From Hyphomicrobiales bacterium (GTDB lineage: Bacteria; Pseudomonadota; Alphaproteobacteria; Rhizobiales; Beijerinckiaceae): 64,000 nucleotides of DNA. The notes beneath the pieces are model-generated. The model saw only the letters and a list, made by a program, of their open reading frames with translations, was not told where the DNA came from and did no database searches. The translations under genes were made by a program, and so were the position numbers. The stretch lies in NCBI GenBank assembly GCA_900466745.1, contig UBNE01000001.1:62001-126000 (forward strand), in the 5' to 3' direction. Below, in pieces: positions 43,704 to 53,500 of this stretch (the stretch's first letter is position 1; the number at the start of each line of letters is the position of its first letter).

Positions 43704-44219
43704 ATGACCCGCCTGGCCGCCATTCCCTATGCGAGCGATTTCAGCATCGACGCCTTCATGCACGGCGTCGTCGCGCGGCTGCGGCGGCGCGGCCTCAGGC
43801 TCGGCGGGGTGATCCAGCACAACGATGCCGAATGCGCCGACCGCTGCATGGCGATGTCGCTCGAGGATCTCGCCAGCGGCGCCCGCTTTCCGATCAGCCA
43901 GGATCTCGGCCCCGCCGCCGAGGGATGCCGGCTCGACGCCGCCGGGCTGGCCGCCGCCGCTTCCGCCTTTGCCGGCGCGCTCGCCGAGCGCGCCGATCTC
44001 GTCGTCGTCAACAAGTTCGGCAAGCAGGAGGCCCTGGGCGAGGGCCTGCGCGACGAGATCGCGAAGGCGGTGATGGCGGGGCTGCCGGTCCTGCTCGCGG
44101 TCCGGCTGGATTTCCTTCCGGCCTGGCGCGCCTTCGTCGGCGAGGACTGGGCCGAGCTCGCCGCCGATGCCGACACCGTCGAGCGCTGGGTCATCGATGC
44201 GACGCGCCTTGCGGCCTGA
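43704..44219 (+). CDS. DUF2478 family protein, molybdenum-associated
   Basis: This 171-residue protein belongs to DUF2478, a family usually found beside molybdenum transport or cofactor genes. IQHNDAECADRCMAMSLEDL with closely spaced Asp/Cys and DLVVVNKFGKQEALGEGL are conserved parts. The latter NKFGK resembles a nucleotide-base-binding NKxD-like loop of a P-loop-related fold. It is 48 bp upstream of mobA in the same direction, supporting a role in molybdenum handling. The exact role is unknown. Confidence 0.75.
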   Translation: MTRLAAIPYASDFSIDAFMHGVVARLRRRGLRLGGVIQHNDAECADRCMAMSLEDLASGARFPISQDLGPAAEGCRLDAAGLAAAASAFAGALAERADLVVVNKFGKQEALGEGLRDEIAKAVMAGLPVLLAVRLDFLPAWRAFVGEDWAELAADADTVERWVIDATRLAA

Positions 44220-44267
44220 CCGCGCCGCAACCCCCGCCGCGCGGTCGCCCGCTGCCGGCGTGCCGCG

Positions 44268-44894
44268 ATGAGCGGCGCCGTGCCGGCGGCGACGCCGGGC
44301 CTCGTCCTCGCCGGCGGCCTCTCCCGCCGCATGGGCGGCGGCGACAAGCCGCTCCGGATGCTGGCCGGCCGGCCGATCCTCGCCCATGTCGTGGAGCGGC
44401 TGCGCGGGCAGTGCGACGGCCTGCTGATCAACGCCAATGGCGATCCCGCCCGCTTCGCCGCCTACGGCCTGCCGGTGCTGGCCGATACGGTGCCGGGCTT
44501 CGCCGGGCCGCTCGCGGGCATCCTCGCCGGGCTGGACTGGCTCGCCGCCGCGCGGCCGGGCGCCGGCTGGCTCGTCAGCGTCGCCGCCGACACGCCTTTC
44601 GCCCCGAACGATCTGGTCGCCCGCCTGCATGCCGCCCGCGCCGCGGCCGGGACGGCGCTGGCCTGCGCCGCCTCCGCCGGGCGGCGGCATCACGCCATCG
44701 GCCTCTGGCCGGTCGAATTGCGGCACGATCTGCGCGCCGCCCTGGCCTCGGGCGAGCGCCGGCTCGGCCGATGGACCGAAAAGCATGGCGTGGCCGTCGC
44801 CGAATGGCCGGCCGAGCCGGTAGACCCCTTCTTCAACATCAACACGCCGGAGGAACTGGCCGAGGCGGATGGCCTTCTGCGGCGACTGCGTTAG
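44268..44894 (+). CDS. mobA: Molybdenum cofactor guanylyltransferase
   Basis: This 208-residue nucleotidyltransferase adds GMP to molybdopterin to make the guanine dinucleotide form of the cofactor. The GTP-binding loop [18 protein letters not shown] is diagnostic. [14 protein letters not shown] provides the catalytic Asp region and [14 protein letters not shown] the C-terminal signature. It follows the DUF2478 gene and lies 2.4 kb from moeA. The gap behind it holds nested repeats. Confidence 0.92.
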   Translation: MSGAVPAATPGLVLAGGLSRRMGGGDKPLRMLAGRPILAHVVERLRGQCDGLLINANGDPARFAAYGLPVLADTVPGFAGPLAGILAGLDWLAAARPGAGWLVSVAADTPFAPNDLVARLHAARAAAGTALACAASAGRRHHAIGLWPVELRHDLRAALASGERRLGRWTEKHGVAVAEWPAEPVDPFFNINTPEELAEADGLLRRLR

Positions 44895-44925
44895 CGAAAG
44901 CCGAGTTCGGGTCCTCCCGGACGCA

Positions 44926-45139
44926 GCGCCCGGGTCCGATCTTCGATCGGCCCGAGGATAAACGCCGCGGAGATCCGGGATCCATGCCTTTGCCGGACAG
45001 GCTAGCGCATCGGACCGAAAAGTGGAATCCACTTTTCGGAAAAATCCGATGCACTAACAATAAGATAGATCATCGTTACCGCGTCCGAAAGGACGCGCGA
45101 TGATCTAGGGCACGGATCCCGGGTCAAGCCCGGGATGAC
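44926..45139. repeat. Intergenic repeat, family A, copy 3, interrupted by a family B element
   Basis: The left part (GATCTTCGATCGGCCCGAGG, GGAGATCCGGGATCCATGCC) aligns with 345-400 of copy 1. After 45000 it is interrupted by a complete family B element (45003-45108). It then resumes with CACGGATCCCGGGTCAAGCC and CGGGATGACC. The layout indicates that B entered an A element. Confidence 0.75.
45003..45108. repeat. Intergenic repeat, family B, copy 4 (most complete)
   Basis: Arms CCGAAAAGTGGA and TCCACTTTTCGG form a perfect 12-bp hairpin near the left end. GCATCGGACC is mirrored by AATCCGATGC, and a second hairpin (GCGTCCGAAAGGACGC) follows. The element ends CGATGATCTAG. It is the best-preserved copy in the window and sits inside a family A repeat. 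Confidence 0.88.
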
Positions 45140-45168
45140 CGCGTCTTTCTGAACAGAATCGACAGGCT

Positions 45169-45579
45169 CTAACGACCTCCGCCCTCCAGCAGCGCCTTCA
45201 GCGCCGCGAGGTCGCGCGCCACCATGCCGGCATCGGCGGCCATCTCGTCGTCGGACATGCCGGGGCGCTGGAACAGGGTGAAGATCACCTCGGCGCCGTC
45301 GCCATTGGCGACGACGCGCATCGGGTTGTGCATGGCCGGGCCGCCATCGGGGATCACGGCATGGTCGAGGACGCCATGGTTGTTCGGCTCGCTGAACAGC
45401 ACCCGCATCCGCCCCATCGGCGTCTCCGCCTGCCAGGTCATGCCCTCGACATGGACGAAGCTGTGGCCGAGCCCTTCGGCCCATTGCGGGAAATGCGCGG
45501 GGTCGGCGAGGAAGGCGTAGACCTCCTCGGCCGGCCGGGCGATGCCGATGCTGATATGCCGGGTGGGGAAGACGGCCAT
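45169..45579 (-). CDS. SRPBCC family (START/polyketide cyclase-like) protein
   Basis: This 136-residue protein of the SRPBCC helix-grip fold starts RHISIGIARPAEEVYAFLAD followed by PAHFPQWAEGLG, typical of this ligand-binding family. It ends in a long helix (DEMAADAGMVARDLAALKALLE). Such proteins bind hydrophobic ligands; no specific role can be assigned. The start at 45577-45579 has GAGGG upstream. It stands alone between repeats and mrp. Confidence 0.82.
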   Translation of the reverse strand: MAVFPTRHISIGIARPAEEVYAFLADPAHFPQWAEGLGHSFVHVEGMTWQAETPMGRMRVLFSEPNNHGVLDHAVIPDGGPAMHNPMRVVANGDGAEVIFTLFQRPGMSDDEMAADAGMVARDLAALKALLEGGGR

Positions 45580-45715
45580 CGCATGCCCTCCACTGCTCGC
45601 GTTTAGAACAAAGGAAGAACATAAAGCCCGCGCCGTCAAGCGCCTTTCGACGCCGGCGGCCGGTGCTCTCGAGGCTGCTCCATGTTCACGGAGGCACGCT
45701 GCGGCGCTCGGCGCT

Positions 45716-46828
45716 CTACTCGATCACGATGCGCGGCGCCGCCCGCGTCGCGCCGCCGAGCGAGGCCTGCACCTGCCGGGCGAGCGCCAGATAGGCCTTG
45801 GCATGGGCGCTTTGCGGCTCGCTGGCGACGATCGGCCGGCCGCCGTCGGAGGTCTCGCGGATCGGCATGGCGAGCGGGATCTCGCCGAGGAAGGGCACGC
45901 CGAGCCGCTCCGCCTCGTGCCGCGCCCCGCCATGGGCGAAGATGTCGGAGCGGTGCCCGCATTCCGGGCAGATGAAATAGCTCATGTTCTCGACCAGGCC
46001 GAGGATCGGCACCGCGACCTTGCGGAACATGGCCACGCCGCGGCGCGCGTCGAGCAGGGCGAGGTCCTGCGGCGTCGAGACGATGACCGCGCCGGCGAGC
46101 GGCACCTGCTGGGCCATGGTGAGCTGGGCATCGCCGGTGCCGGGCGGCATGTCGACCACGAGCACGTCGAGATCGCCCCAGGCGACCTCGCGCAGCATCT
46201 GCGTGATCGCCGAGATCACCATCGGCCCGCGCCAGATCATCGGCGTCTCCTCGTCGACGAGGAAGCCGATCGACATCACCTTGAGGCCATAGGCCTCCAT
46301 CGGCGCCAGCGTCCGGCCCGAGACGATCTGCGGCTTGCCGGCGATGCCGAAGATCTTCGGCATGGAGGGGCCGTAGATGTCGGAGTCGAGCACGCCGACC
46401 TTGAGCCCGAGCGTCGCCAGGGCGACGGCGAGATTGGCGGCGGTGGTCGACTTGCCGACGCCGCCCTTGCCGCTCGCGACCGCGATGATCTGCCTCACGC
46501 CGGGCACGCCCGCGGGCTTCGGCGGCGCGCCGCCGGGGCGATGCGCCTGCTGGCGCGCCTGCATCCCGGCGGAGGCCGGCGCCTTGTCGGCGGTCAGGCC
46601 GACCAGCACCTGCGTGACGCCGGGCAGCCCGCCGACCGCGCTTTCCGCCGCCCTGCGCACCGGCTCCATCGCATGGGCCTCGGTCGCGTCGATGCCGATG
46701 GCGAAGATCACCTTGCCGCCGTCGATCAGGATGTCCGCGACACGGCCCGACGCCGCGAGCGATTGCCCGCTCGCCGGCAGCTTCACCAGTTCGAGCGCCC
46801 GCAGGATGTCGGCTTGGGAAAGGCTCAC
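45716..46828 (-). CDS. Mrp/ApbC family iron-sulfur cluster carrier ATPase
   Basis: This 370-residue protein has an N-terminal MIP18/DUF59 domain (about residues 1-80) and a P-loop ATPase with the deviant Walker A GKGGVGKSTTAANLAVAL. DMPPGTGDAQLT follows, then a CxxC pair in YFICPECGH that can hold a bridging Fe-S cluster. It delivers Fe-S clusters to apo-proteins in the cytosol. The start is a GTG (46826-46828). The neighbouring TusA-like and molybdenum cofactor genes also concern sulfur and metal cofactors. Confidence 0.93.
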   Translation of the reverse strand: MSLSQADILRALELVKLPASGQSLAASGRVADILIDGGKVIFAIGIDATEAHAMEPVRRAAESAVGGLPGVTQVLVGLTADKAPASAGMQARQQAHRPGGAPPKPAGVPGVRQIIAVASGKGGVGKSTTAANLAVALATLGLKVGVLDSDIYGPSMPKIFGIAGKPQIVSGRTLAPMEAYGLKVMSIGFLVDEETPMIWRGPMVISAITQMLREVAWGDLDVLVVDMPPGTGDAQLTMAQQVPLAGAVIVSTPQDLALLDARRGVAMFRKVAVPILGLVENMSYFICPECGHRSDIFAHGGARHEAERLGVPFLGEIPLAMPIRETSDGGRPIVASEPQSAHAKAYLALARQVQASLGGATRAAPRIVIE

Positions 46829-46859
46829 CTCGGAAGACTCCGTACGTTGCGCGGCCGTC

Positions 46860-47087
46860 TCAGGCCGCCTTGCGGATGTGGAAGACCAGCGTGCGGCCTT
46901 CGCCGGCCCGCTGCTCGATCGCGTCGCCGGTCTCGCGCGCCAGGTTCGGCAGGTCGATCGCCGCCATCGGGTCGGTGCAGCGGACGACGATCAGGCTGCC
47001 GGCCGCCGCCGTGCCGAGCGCCTTGCGCACATGCAGCACGGGCAGGGGGCATTTCAGGCCGCGCAGATCGAGCGCAATCGTGTCCAT
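46860..47087 (-). CDS. TusA-like sulfurtransferase
   Basis: This 75-residue protein has the TusA signature ALDLRGLKCPLPVLHVRKAL, with the persulfide-carrying Cys in KCPLP, and a C-terminal FHIRKA. It relays sulfur for tRNA thiolation, molybdenum cofactor or other sulfur pathways. The start at 47087 gives the usual family length; an in-frame ATG at 47118-47120 would add 11 residues. It lies 31 bp upstream of mrp in the same direction, so the two are probably co-transcribed. Confidence 0.87.
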   Translation of the reverse strand: MDTIALDLRGLKCPLPVLHVRKALGTAAAGSLIVVRCTDPMAAIDLPNLARETGDAIEQRAGEGRTLVFHIRKAA

Positions 47088-47284
47088 GGTCGCGCCCGGT
47101 CGGGTCGTTGAGGTCGTCATGCTTCATATGATGGCTGTCCGGGCCGGGGCAACCTGCCTCGTCGCCGCGGCTTGACCGGCCGGCGCCTGGCAAGGGAGAA
47201 AGCGCAGGGGCTGCGGCATCGGCCGCGGCTGCCGGAGAGGCGGATTGCGATGGCAGCGGACGGTCGAGGGCAGCGGGAGCCGCG

Positions 47285-48532
47285 ATGGCGCGCCTGAAGG
47301 GCATCGGCCCGGGCCGGGCGATGATGACGGTCGACGAGGCCGGCCGGCGCGCGGCTTCGCTGGCCGCTCCGGTCGCCGGCGTGGAGACGCTGCCGCTGGC
47401 CGAGGCCGACGGGCGGGTGCTGGCCGGCGACATCGTCGCCGGGATGCCGCTGCCGCCCTTCGCCAATTCGGCCGTCGACGGCTATGCGCTGCGCTTCGAC
47501 GATCTGGCGGCGGCTGCCGAGACCCGCCTGCCGCTGCTCGGCCGGGTCACGGCCGGCGAGGCGGCGAACGCGCCGCTCGGCCGCGGCGCCCTGCGCATCT
47601 TCACCGGCGCGCCGATTCCGCCGGGAGCCGACACCGTGGTGATGCAGGAGGACGTGACCTGCGACGGCGCCGTCGTGGCGCTGCCGCCGGGCTTGCGCCG
47701 TGGCGCCAATCTCAGGCCGGCGGGCGAGGATGTCGCCCAAGGCGAGCGCGTGCTCGCGGACGGGCACCGCCTGCGTCCGCAGGATCTCGCCCTGCTGGCG
47801 GCGCTCGGGCTCGCGCGCGTCGCGGTGCGGCGGCGCCCGCGCGTGGCACTGTTCTCCACCGGCGACGAGCTGACCGAGCCCGGCCGCCCCCTGCCGCCGG
47901 CCGGGATCTACGACGCGAACAGGGCGTTGCTGCGCGCCCTGCTGGCGCGCGCCGGCATCGAGACTCGCGATCTCGGCATCCTGCGCGACGAGCGCGACAG
48001 CCTGGCCGCCCGGCTCGGCGAGGCGGCGCGCGACTGCGATCTCGTGATGACCTCCGGCGGCGTCTCGGTCGGGGAGGAGGACCATGTCAGGGCCGCGCTG
48101 ACGGCGCTCGGGACGCTCGATTTCTGGCGCGTCGCGATCAAGCCGGGCAAGCCGGTCGCCTTCGGCGCGGTGGCGGGCACGCCTTTCCTCGGCCTGCCGG
48201 GCAATCCGGTTGCGGTCTTCGTCACCTTCGCGGTGGTGGCGCGCCCGCTGCTGGCGCGGCTGGCCGGGACGGCCTGCGCGCCGCTTCTGCCGGTGCCGGT
48301 GCGGCTTGGCTTCGCGCATCGCAGCAAGCCCGGGCGGCGCGAATATCTGCGCGTCTCGGTCGCGCCCGCGGCGGACGGGGTTGCGCTCGCCCGGCGGCAT
48401 CCCGGCGAGGGGGCGGGCTCGCTCGCTTCGCTGGCGCAGTCGGACGGGCTGGTCGAGATCGCGGAGGAGCGGCCGCTGGCGGAGGCGGGCGAGATCCGGC
48501 CCTTCCTGCCCTATTCCGCCCTTCTCGGCTGA
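47285..48532 (+). CDS. moeA: Molybdopterin molybdenumtransferase
   Basis: This 415-residue enzyme inserts molybdate into adenylylated molybdopterin. PLPPFANSAVDGYALRFDDL, the MoaB-like domain with FSTGDELTEPG and MTSGGVSVGEEDHV, and GLPGNPVAVFVTF are typical. The C-terminal domain has REYLRVSV. It is divergent from the tusA-mrp pair. With mobA it completes late cofactor synthesis, but early genes (moaA, moaC) are not in the window. Confidence 0.93.
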   Translation: MARLKGIGPGRAMMTVDEAGRRAASLAAPVAGVETLPLAEADGRVLAGDIVAGMPLPPFANSAVDGYALRFDDLAAAAETRLPLLGRVTAGEAANAPLGRGALRIFTGAPIPPGADTVVMQEDVTCDGAVVALPPGLRRGANLRPAGEDVAQGERVLADGHRLRPQDLALLAALGLARVAVRRRPRVALFSTGDELTEPGRPLPPAGIYDANRALLRALLARAGIETRDLGILRDERDSLAARLGEAARDCDLVMTSGGVSVGEEDHVRAALTALGTLDFWRVAIKPGKPVAFGAVAGTPFLGLPGNPVAVFVTFAVVARPLLARLAGTACAPLLPVPVRLGFAHRSKPGRREYLRVSVAPAADGVALARRHPGEGAGSLASLAQSDGLVEIAEERPLAEAGEIRPFLPYSALLG

Positions 48533-48546
48533 GCCGGCGCGGCCGC

Positions 48547-49323
48547 TCAGTCCCGCCGGAAGACGACGCTCGCGCCCCAGCCGAAGAACAGCGCGAGCAG
48601 GACCGTGACCAGCCCGTAGAGCCAGGGCCAGTCATAGGCGCCGGAGGCGAGGCGCTGTTCCGTGCCGGTCTTGATCACCTCGAAATTGGTCTGCTGGCGC
48701 GCCAGCGGCACGCCGCCGGCATAGAGCACCACGTCGACGGTGTAGGAGCCGGTCGGCGCCGTCGCCGGCACGTCGATGGGCGCGCTGAACAGCGCGCTGG
48801 AGAGGAAGGTCACGCCCCGCTCCTCATAGGCGTAGAGGCCCTTTCCCTGCATGATCCGCACCAGGCTTTCGCGGAACAGGGTGGTCGAGGCGCTGTCGTC
48901 GTACCAGCCCTGCGAGGTGCGTTCGGCGTTGAGCAGGCCGACGCGGTCGCGCCGGGCCGTCTCCGGGCTCATCATCTCGGCGATCGGCCGGCTGCTCGCG
49001 ACGAGCAGGAAGACCGGGTTTTCCGGGAAGCGGCGCTGGGTGGCGTTGATCCAGATCGGCCCGAGCCGTTCCTTCTGGCGCACCAGCAGCATGCGGCGCG
49101 GGCCGCGCACCGTGACGACGATGTCGTAGGGGTCCCCGCGCGAGACGCTGCGCCCGTCGCGCTCGACCTGGCCGAAGACGGTGAGCTGGCTGCCGGTATA
49201 GTTGGAGGTGATCTGGATCTGGTGGCTCGACATCGCCGCGATCAGCGTCTCGGCCCGGCCGGCGGCGATCCCCGCGGGGAGGAGCAGGAGCAGCAGGGCG
49301 GCGAGATGCGGGAGCCGTCTCAT
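48547..49323 (-). CDS. TIGR02186 family membrane-anchored protein
   Basis: This 258-residue protein has an N-terminal signal peptide (LAALLLLLLPAGIAAGRA), a periplasmic beta-rich region (SSHQIQITSNYTGSQLTVFG, DIVVTVRGPR) and one C-terminal transmembrane helix (WLYGLVTVLLALFFGWGASVVF). The family is almost always encoded next to a TauE/SafE exporter, as here (4-bp overlap), and is thought to be an accessory of that exporter. Its function is not established. Confidence 0.87.
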   Translation of the reverse strand: MRRLPHLAALLLLLLPAGIAAGRAETLIAAMSSHQIQITSNYTGSQLTVFGQVERDGRSVSRGDPYDIVVTVRGPRRMLLVRQKERLGPIWINATQRRFPENPVFLLVASSRPIAEMMSPETARRDRVGLLNAERTSQGWYDDSASTTLFRESLVRIMQGKGLYAYEERGVTFLSSALFSAPIDVPATAPTGSYTVDVVLYAGGVPLARQQTNFEVIKTGTEQRLASGAYDWPWLYGLVTVLLALFFGWGASVVFRRD

Positions 49324-50249
49324 CGCGCGCTCTCCGGCACGACCACGGAGAAGGGCTCGCTCGGCGCCAAGAACAGCTCGATCGCGAAGCGCAGGCCGAC
49401 CGAGAGGATCAGCAGGGCGAGCAGCAGCCGGAAGGATTCGACGTTGAGGTTGCGCGCCGCCCTGCCGCCGAACTGCGCGCCGATGACGCCGCCGAGCAGG
49501 AGCAGGGTGGCGAGGATGATGTCGACGGACTGGTTGGTGACGGCGTGCAGCAGCGTCGCGCCCGTCATCGTCACCAGGATCTGGAAGAGCGAGGTGCCGA
49601 CGACGACCGCCGGCGGGATGCGGAAGAAATAGATCAGCCCCGGCACCAGGATGAAGCCGCCGCCGACGCCGAGCACCGCGCCGATGAAGCCGATGACGAC
49701 GGCGAGCAGCGCGATCGGGATCACGCTGCAATACAGGCCGGAGCGCGGAAAGCGCTGCCGGAAGGGCAGGCCCATCCACCAGGGATGCATGCCGCCGCGC
49801 CGCCTGCGCCGGGCCGGCTTGCCCGCCCGCACGCGCAGCATCGCCCTGAGCGCGTCGTAGAGCATCAGCCCGCCGATGATCGAGAACAGCGTGACATAGG
49901 ACAGGGTGATGACCAGCTCGAGCTGTCCGAGCCGCCTCATCGCGTTGAAGAACAGCACGCCGAGCACGGTGCCGACGATGCCGCCGGAGACCAGCACGCC
50001 GCCGAGCTTGAGGTCGAGCGCCCTGCGCCGCAGATAGGTCAGCACGCCGGTCATCGAGGAGCCGGCGACCTGCGCCGCGACGGTGGCGACCGCCACCGCC
50101 GGGGGAATGTCGAGGAAGATCAGCAGCGGCGTCAGCAAAAAGCCGCCGCCGACGCCGAACAGCCCGGAGATGAACCCGACCGCGCCGCTCAGGCCCAGCA
50201 CCATCAGCACGCTGATCGGAAGCTCGGCAATCGGCAGGTAGATCTGCAC
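49320..50249 (-). CDS. TauE/SafE family sulfite/anion exporter-like permease
   Basis: This 309-residue membrane protein has about eight helices in two repeats, each with the glycine-rich family motif: FISGLFGVGGGFLLTPLLIF in the first and FIGAVLGVGGGFILVPGLIY in the second. A basic loop (AGKPARRRRRGG) joins the halves. Members move sulfite, sulfoacetate or related anions out of the cell. It overlaps the TIGR02186 gene by 4 bp (ATGA at 49320-49323). Confidence 0.9.
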   Translation of the reverse strand: MQIYLPIAELPISVLMVLGLSGAVGFISGLFGVGGGFLLTPLLIFLDIPPAVAVATVAAQVAGSSMTGVLTYLRRRALDLKLGGVLVSGGIVGTVLGVLFFNAMRRLGQLELVITLSYVTLFSIIGGLMLYDALRAMLRVRAGKPARRRRRGGMHPWWMGLPFRQRFPRSGLYCSVIPIALLAVVIGFIGAVLGVGGGFILVPGLIYFFRIPPAVVVGTSLFQILVTMTGATLLHAVTNQSVDIILATLLLLGGVIGAQFGGRAARNLNVESFRLLLALLILSVGLRFAIELFLAPSEPFSVVVPESAR

Positions 50250-50439
50250 GTCTTTCCCTCACGGACGGCGCCCGGGCGGTCCCTGGGCGCCGCTGATTCT
50301 AGGCTAGCCGGGTTAAGGCGAACTGTCGAAAAGAGAAGACGGGCGCTCGCGCGGCCCGTCTCCGGAGACGATTCATCTTCCTGCCGCGCCGATACGTCGG
50401 AAGCATGACGTATCGGCGGAGCCCGGCGTATCGGGCTGA

Positions 50440-50529
50440 ACATCGTATCCGGTCAGATCCGCCGGCTCGTCGATCCTGCGGCGGCTCGCCCCGGACAACC
50501 GCGTTCCGCTCTTCGGGCCGATGCTCTAG
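50440..50529. repeat. Intergenic repeat, family B, copy 5 (degenerate, inverted)
   Basis: ACATCGTATCCGGTCAGATC at the left and GTTCCGCTCTTCGGGCCGATGCTCTAG at the right match the ends of family B; the right end is the reverse complement of the usual left end. The middle is diverged. Its CTAG supplies the TAG stop of the podJ-like gene (50526-50528). Confidence 0.6.
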
Positions 50530-53500
50530 CTGCGCGACGGCTTGCCGGGTTTCGCCGCCGCGGCGGTGGGGCCGGCATCCCAGCCCTTCGGGGGCGGCGC
50601 GACCTCGTTGGCGGCGGCGTCGAGCGGCTTCGGCTTCCACTCGGCGGCGCGGGCCTTGGCGGCGGCGAGCTCGTCGGGCTTGAGGCGCTGGGCGACCTCG
50701 TCGCGCTTGCGGGCGGCGTCCTCGTCGCCCTGGCCCGCCGCGACGGTGAACCAGACATAGGACTGCGCCAGGTCGGTCGGGGCGCCGAGGCCGCGCCCGA
50801 GCAGGACGGCGAGGTTGTACTGGCTGTCGCGCACGCCGAGCTCCGCCGCCTTGGCGAACCAGGCGGTCGCCGTGGCGTAGTCCGGCTTGCCGGCCGCGCC
50901 CTCGGCCGAAAGCACGGCGAGGTTGTGCATCGCCTTGGCGTTGCCGCGCTCGGCGGCGCGCTGGTACCAGATCCGCGCGAGCGCGATGTCGCGCGGCGCT
51001 CCGACGCCCTTCTCGAACATGTTGCCGAGGCGGAACTGCGCCGGGGCGAGCCCGGCGACGGCGGCGCGCTCGAACAGGCGCAGCGCCAGCTTGGGGTCGC
51101 GGCTTCCGACGGGACCGTCGGCGGCGCGGCTCGCCAGCTCGTAGACGGCGCGCGCATCGCCGTCGAGCGCCGCCTTGCGCAGCCCGGCGCTGCCGAGCCC
51201 GGCCGGCAGCTCGCCGAGGCCGGTCACCGGCTGGACCGGCTCGGGGGCCGTGGCGGTCTCCGGAGCCGCCTGCGGCGCCTCCAGCGAGGGCAGGTTCGCG
51301 GCGGTGGAGGGAGTGGCGAAGGATGCGGCCTCGCCGTTTCCGGCCGTGGCCGTGCCGGAGGGGGCTGAGCCGGAGGCGGGCGACGCGGCCGAGGACCGGT
51401 CCTTGGCCGGCACCGGCTCGGCCGGCGCCGGGGCAGGCGCTTCCGAGGGGGTCGCGGCGGGCGCGGCCAGGCCGCGGCTCTGGTTGCTGACCGTCCTGGT
51501 GTCCTTGCGCAGCGTGGTGGTCACCACCTGGGCGGTGCCGAGCGCCAGGATCAGGGCGGCGAGGCCGAGCAGCAGCGGCCGCTTGCGCTTCTCCATGATC
51601 TCGCGCAGGCGGTTCGGGCTCTTGGCGGCGGGTTCGGCCGTGGGCGCGGGCGCGGCCGCGGCCTCGCTCGCGGCCTTGGCCGAGCGGCGCGCGGCGGCGA
51701 TCAGGCTCTGGCGCACCGATTGCGCGTCCGGGCTCGGCGCGGCGGCCTCCGGCCGCGGGCGGCCGGAGCCGGGCTCTAGCGGCAGGTCGAAGGCCGAGGC
51801 CGGCAGGGCGAGGCTCGGCTCGGTGCGCCTGGCCGCGCCGCCGGCCGGGCCCGGGCGGCCCGGCATGGCGAGGTCCGGCTCGCGCGGCTGCGCGGCCGTC
51901 GACTGTGCCGGCTCCGGGCGCATCGCCGCTTCGAGGGTGCGCGCGGTGGCGGAGCGTCCCGCCGCCGGCTTGCGCTCGCCCAGCAGCTCGCCTTCGAGAT
52001 TGGCGAGGCGGCCCATGATCGCCTCAAGCGTCTGGTTGAGCGCGCCGAGCGCGTCCTGGGTCTGGCGCTCGGACGAGATCTGCGTGTCGCGCAGGCCGGA
52101 GACCAGGCTCGACAGCTCGGTGATGCCCTTGCCCGGCGCGGGCGAACCCTTGCCCTGGGCCAGCGCGGCCCGCTCGGCGGCGGTTTCGTCCCGCATCGAG
52201 CGCAGATGCACGACGAGGTCCTGCAAGGTGCGCTCGAGGCCGCTTTCGGCGCTGCGCGTCGCGGCGGCCTCGTCGAGCCTCGCGGCGATGCCGGCGATCT
52301 GCTGCTCCAGCGCCTCGAAGGAATCGGAATTCGCGCCCGGCGTGCCGGCCTCGTCGATCTTGTCGGCGAGATGGCGCAGCATGTCCTCGATCGGGCGCAG
52401 GTCGGCGGAAGCTTCGCGGGTTTCGGCCATGCGGGCGAATTCGCTCGAGGCGGCGATGCTCTCGATCCGCTCGGCCAGCGTTTCGATCTGGCGGATGACG
52501 GCGGCCGGGCTCTGCGCGGCGAGCTGCTCGACATGCTGCTGGAGCAGGTCGATGCGCCGGTCGAGCTGGTCGGCGGGGCGCTGCGTCGCGACCTCGTCGA
52601 ACTTCTGCGACAGCCTGTCGATCTGCTCGGCGAGCGCGGCCAGGGGCGCGGCCTCGAAATCGCGCGGCCGGCTCGAAAGCAGGCTGCCGCGGATGTCGTC
52701 GATGGCGGCGGAGAGGCTGCGCATCTCGCGCATGTCGGGCTGGGTCTCGCGCAGGCGGCCGATCTCGAAGCCGAGCATGGCGATCTGCTGCGACAGCTCC
52801 TCCAGCCGGTGGTCGCCGTCCTTCTGCGCGAAGAGGCCGCGCAGCTCGGCCATGTCGCGCGCCAGCGGCGCCAGATCGACACCGGCGCCGCCGGAGGCGA
52901 GGGCGTCGACCCTGGCGGCCAGCTCGGCGATGTCGTGCTGGAGACGCGGGTGGTCGCCCTGGGCACGATCGCGCGACAGGCGGGAGACCTCGGCCTCGAG
53001 CCGGGCGAGCGGCTTCAGGATCGGTTCGAAATGGTCGCGGCCGGAGAGCTTGTCGAGGCGCTCGCCGAGGGCGGCGATCTTGCTTTCCAGCGATGCGGCG
53101 CGCTCCGCGGCGAAGGGCGCGGCCGGCCGCTGCTGCGCCGCGCCGCGTCGCGCCTCGGGCGAGAGCCGGGCGCCGAGCTCGCGCAGATCCGCGCGCAGCG
53201 CCGAGATGCGCTCCTGGGAGGAGGGCTCGGTCGGTGCCGGTTCGTCCTCGTCGCGGTCGAGCAGGCGCTGGCGCGAGCGGATGTCGGTGACGGCCGCGGC
53301 GAGCCCGTCGCGGCTGAAGGCCAGCCGGGGGGAGCGTTCGCCGGCGGCCGGCTGCCGGGTTTCGCCGGCGCGGCGCTCGATTTCGACGATGCGCTCGCCC
53401 ATCGTCTTGATCGCTTCCGCGATGACGCTGGTGGCCCGCTCCTGGCGTTCGGCGGCGGCCCGCTCGCCGGAGGCGAGGCGATCCTCGGTCTGCTCGATCC

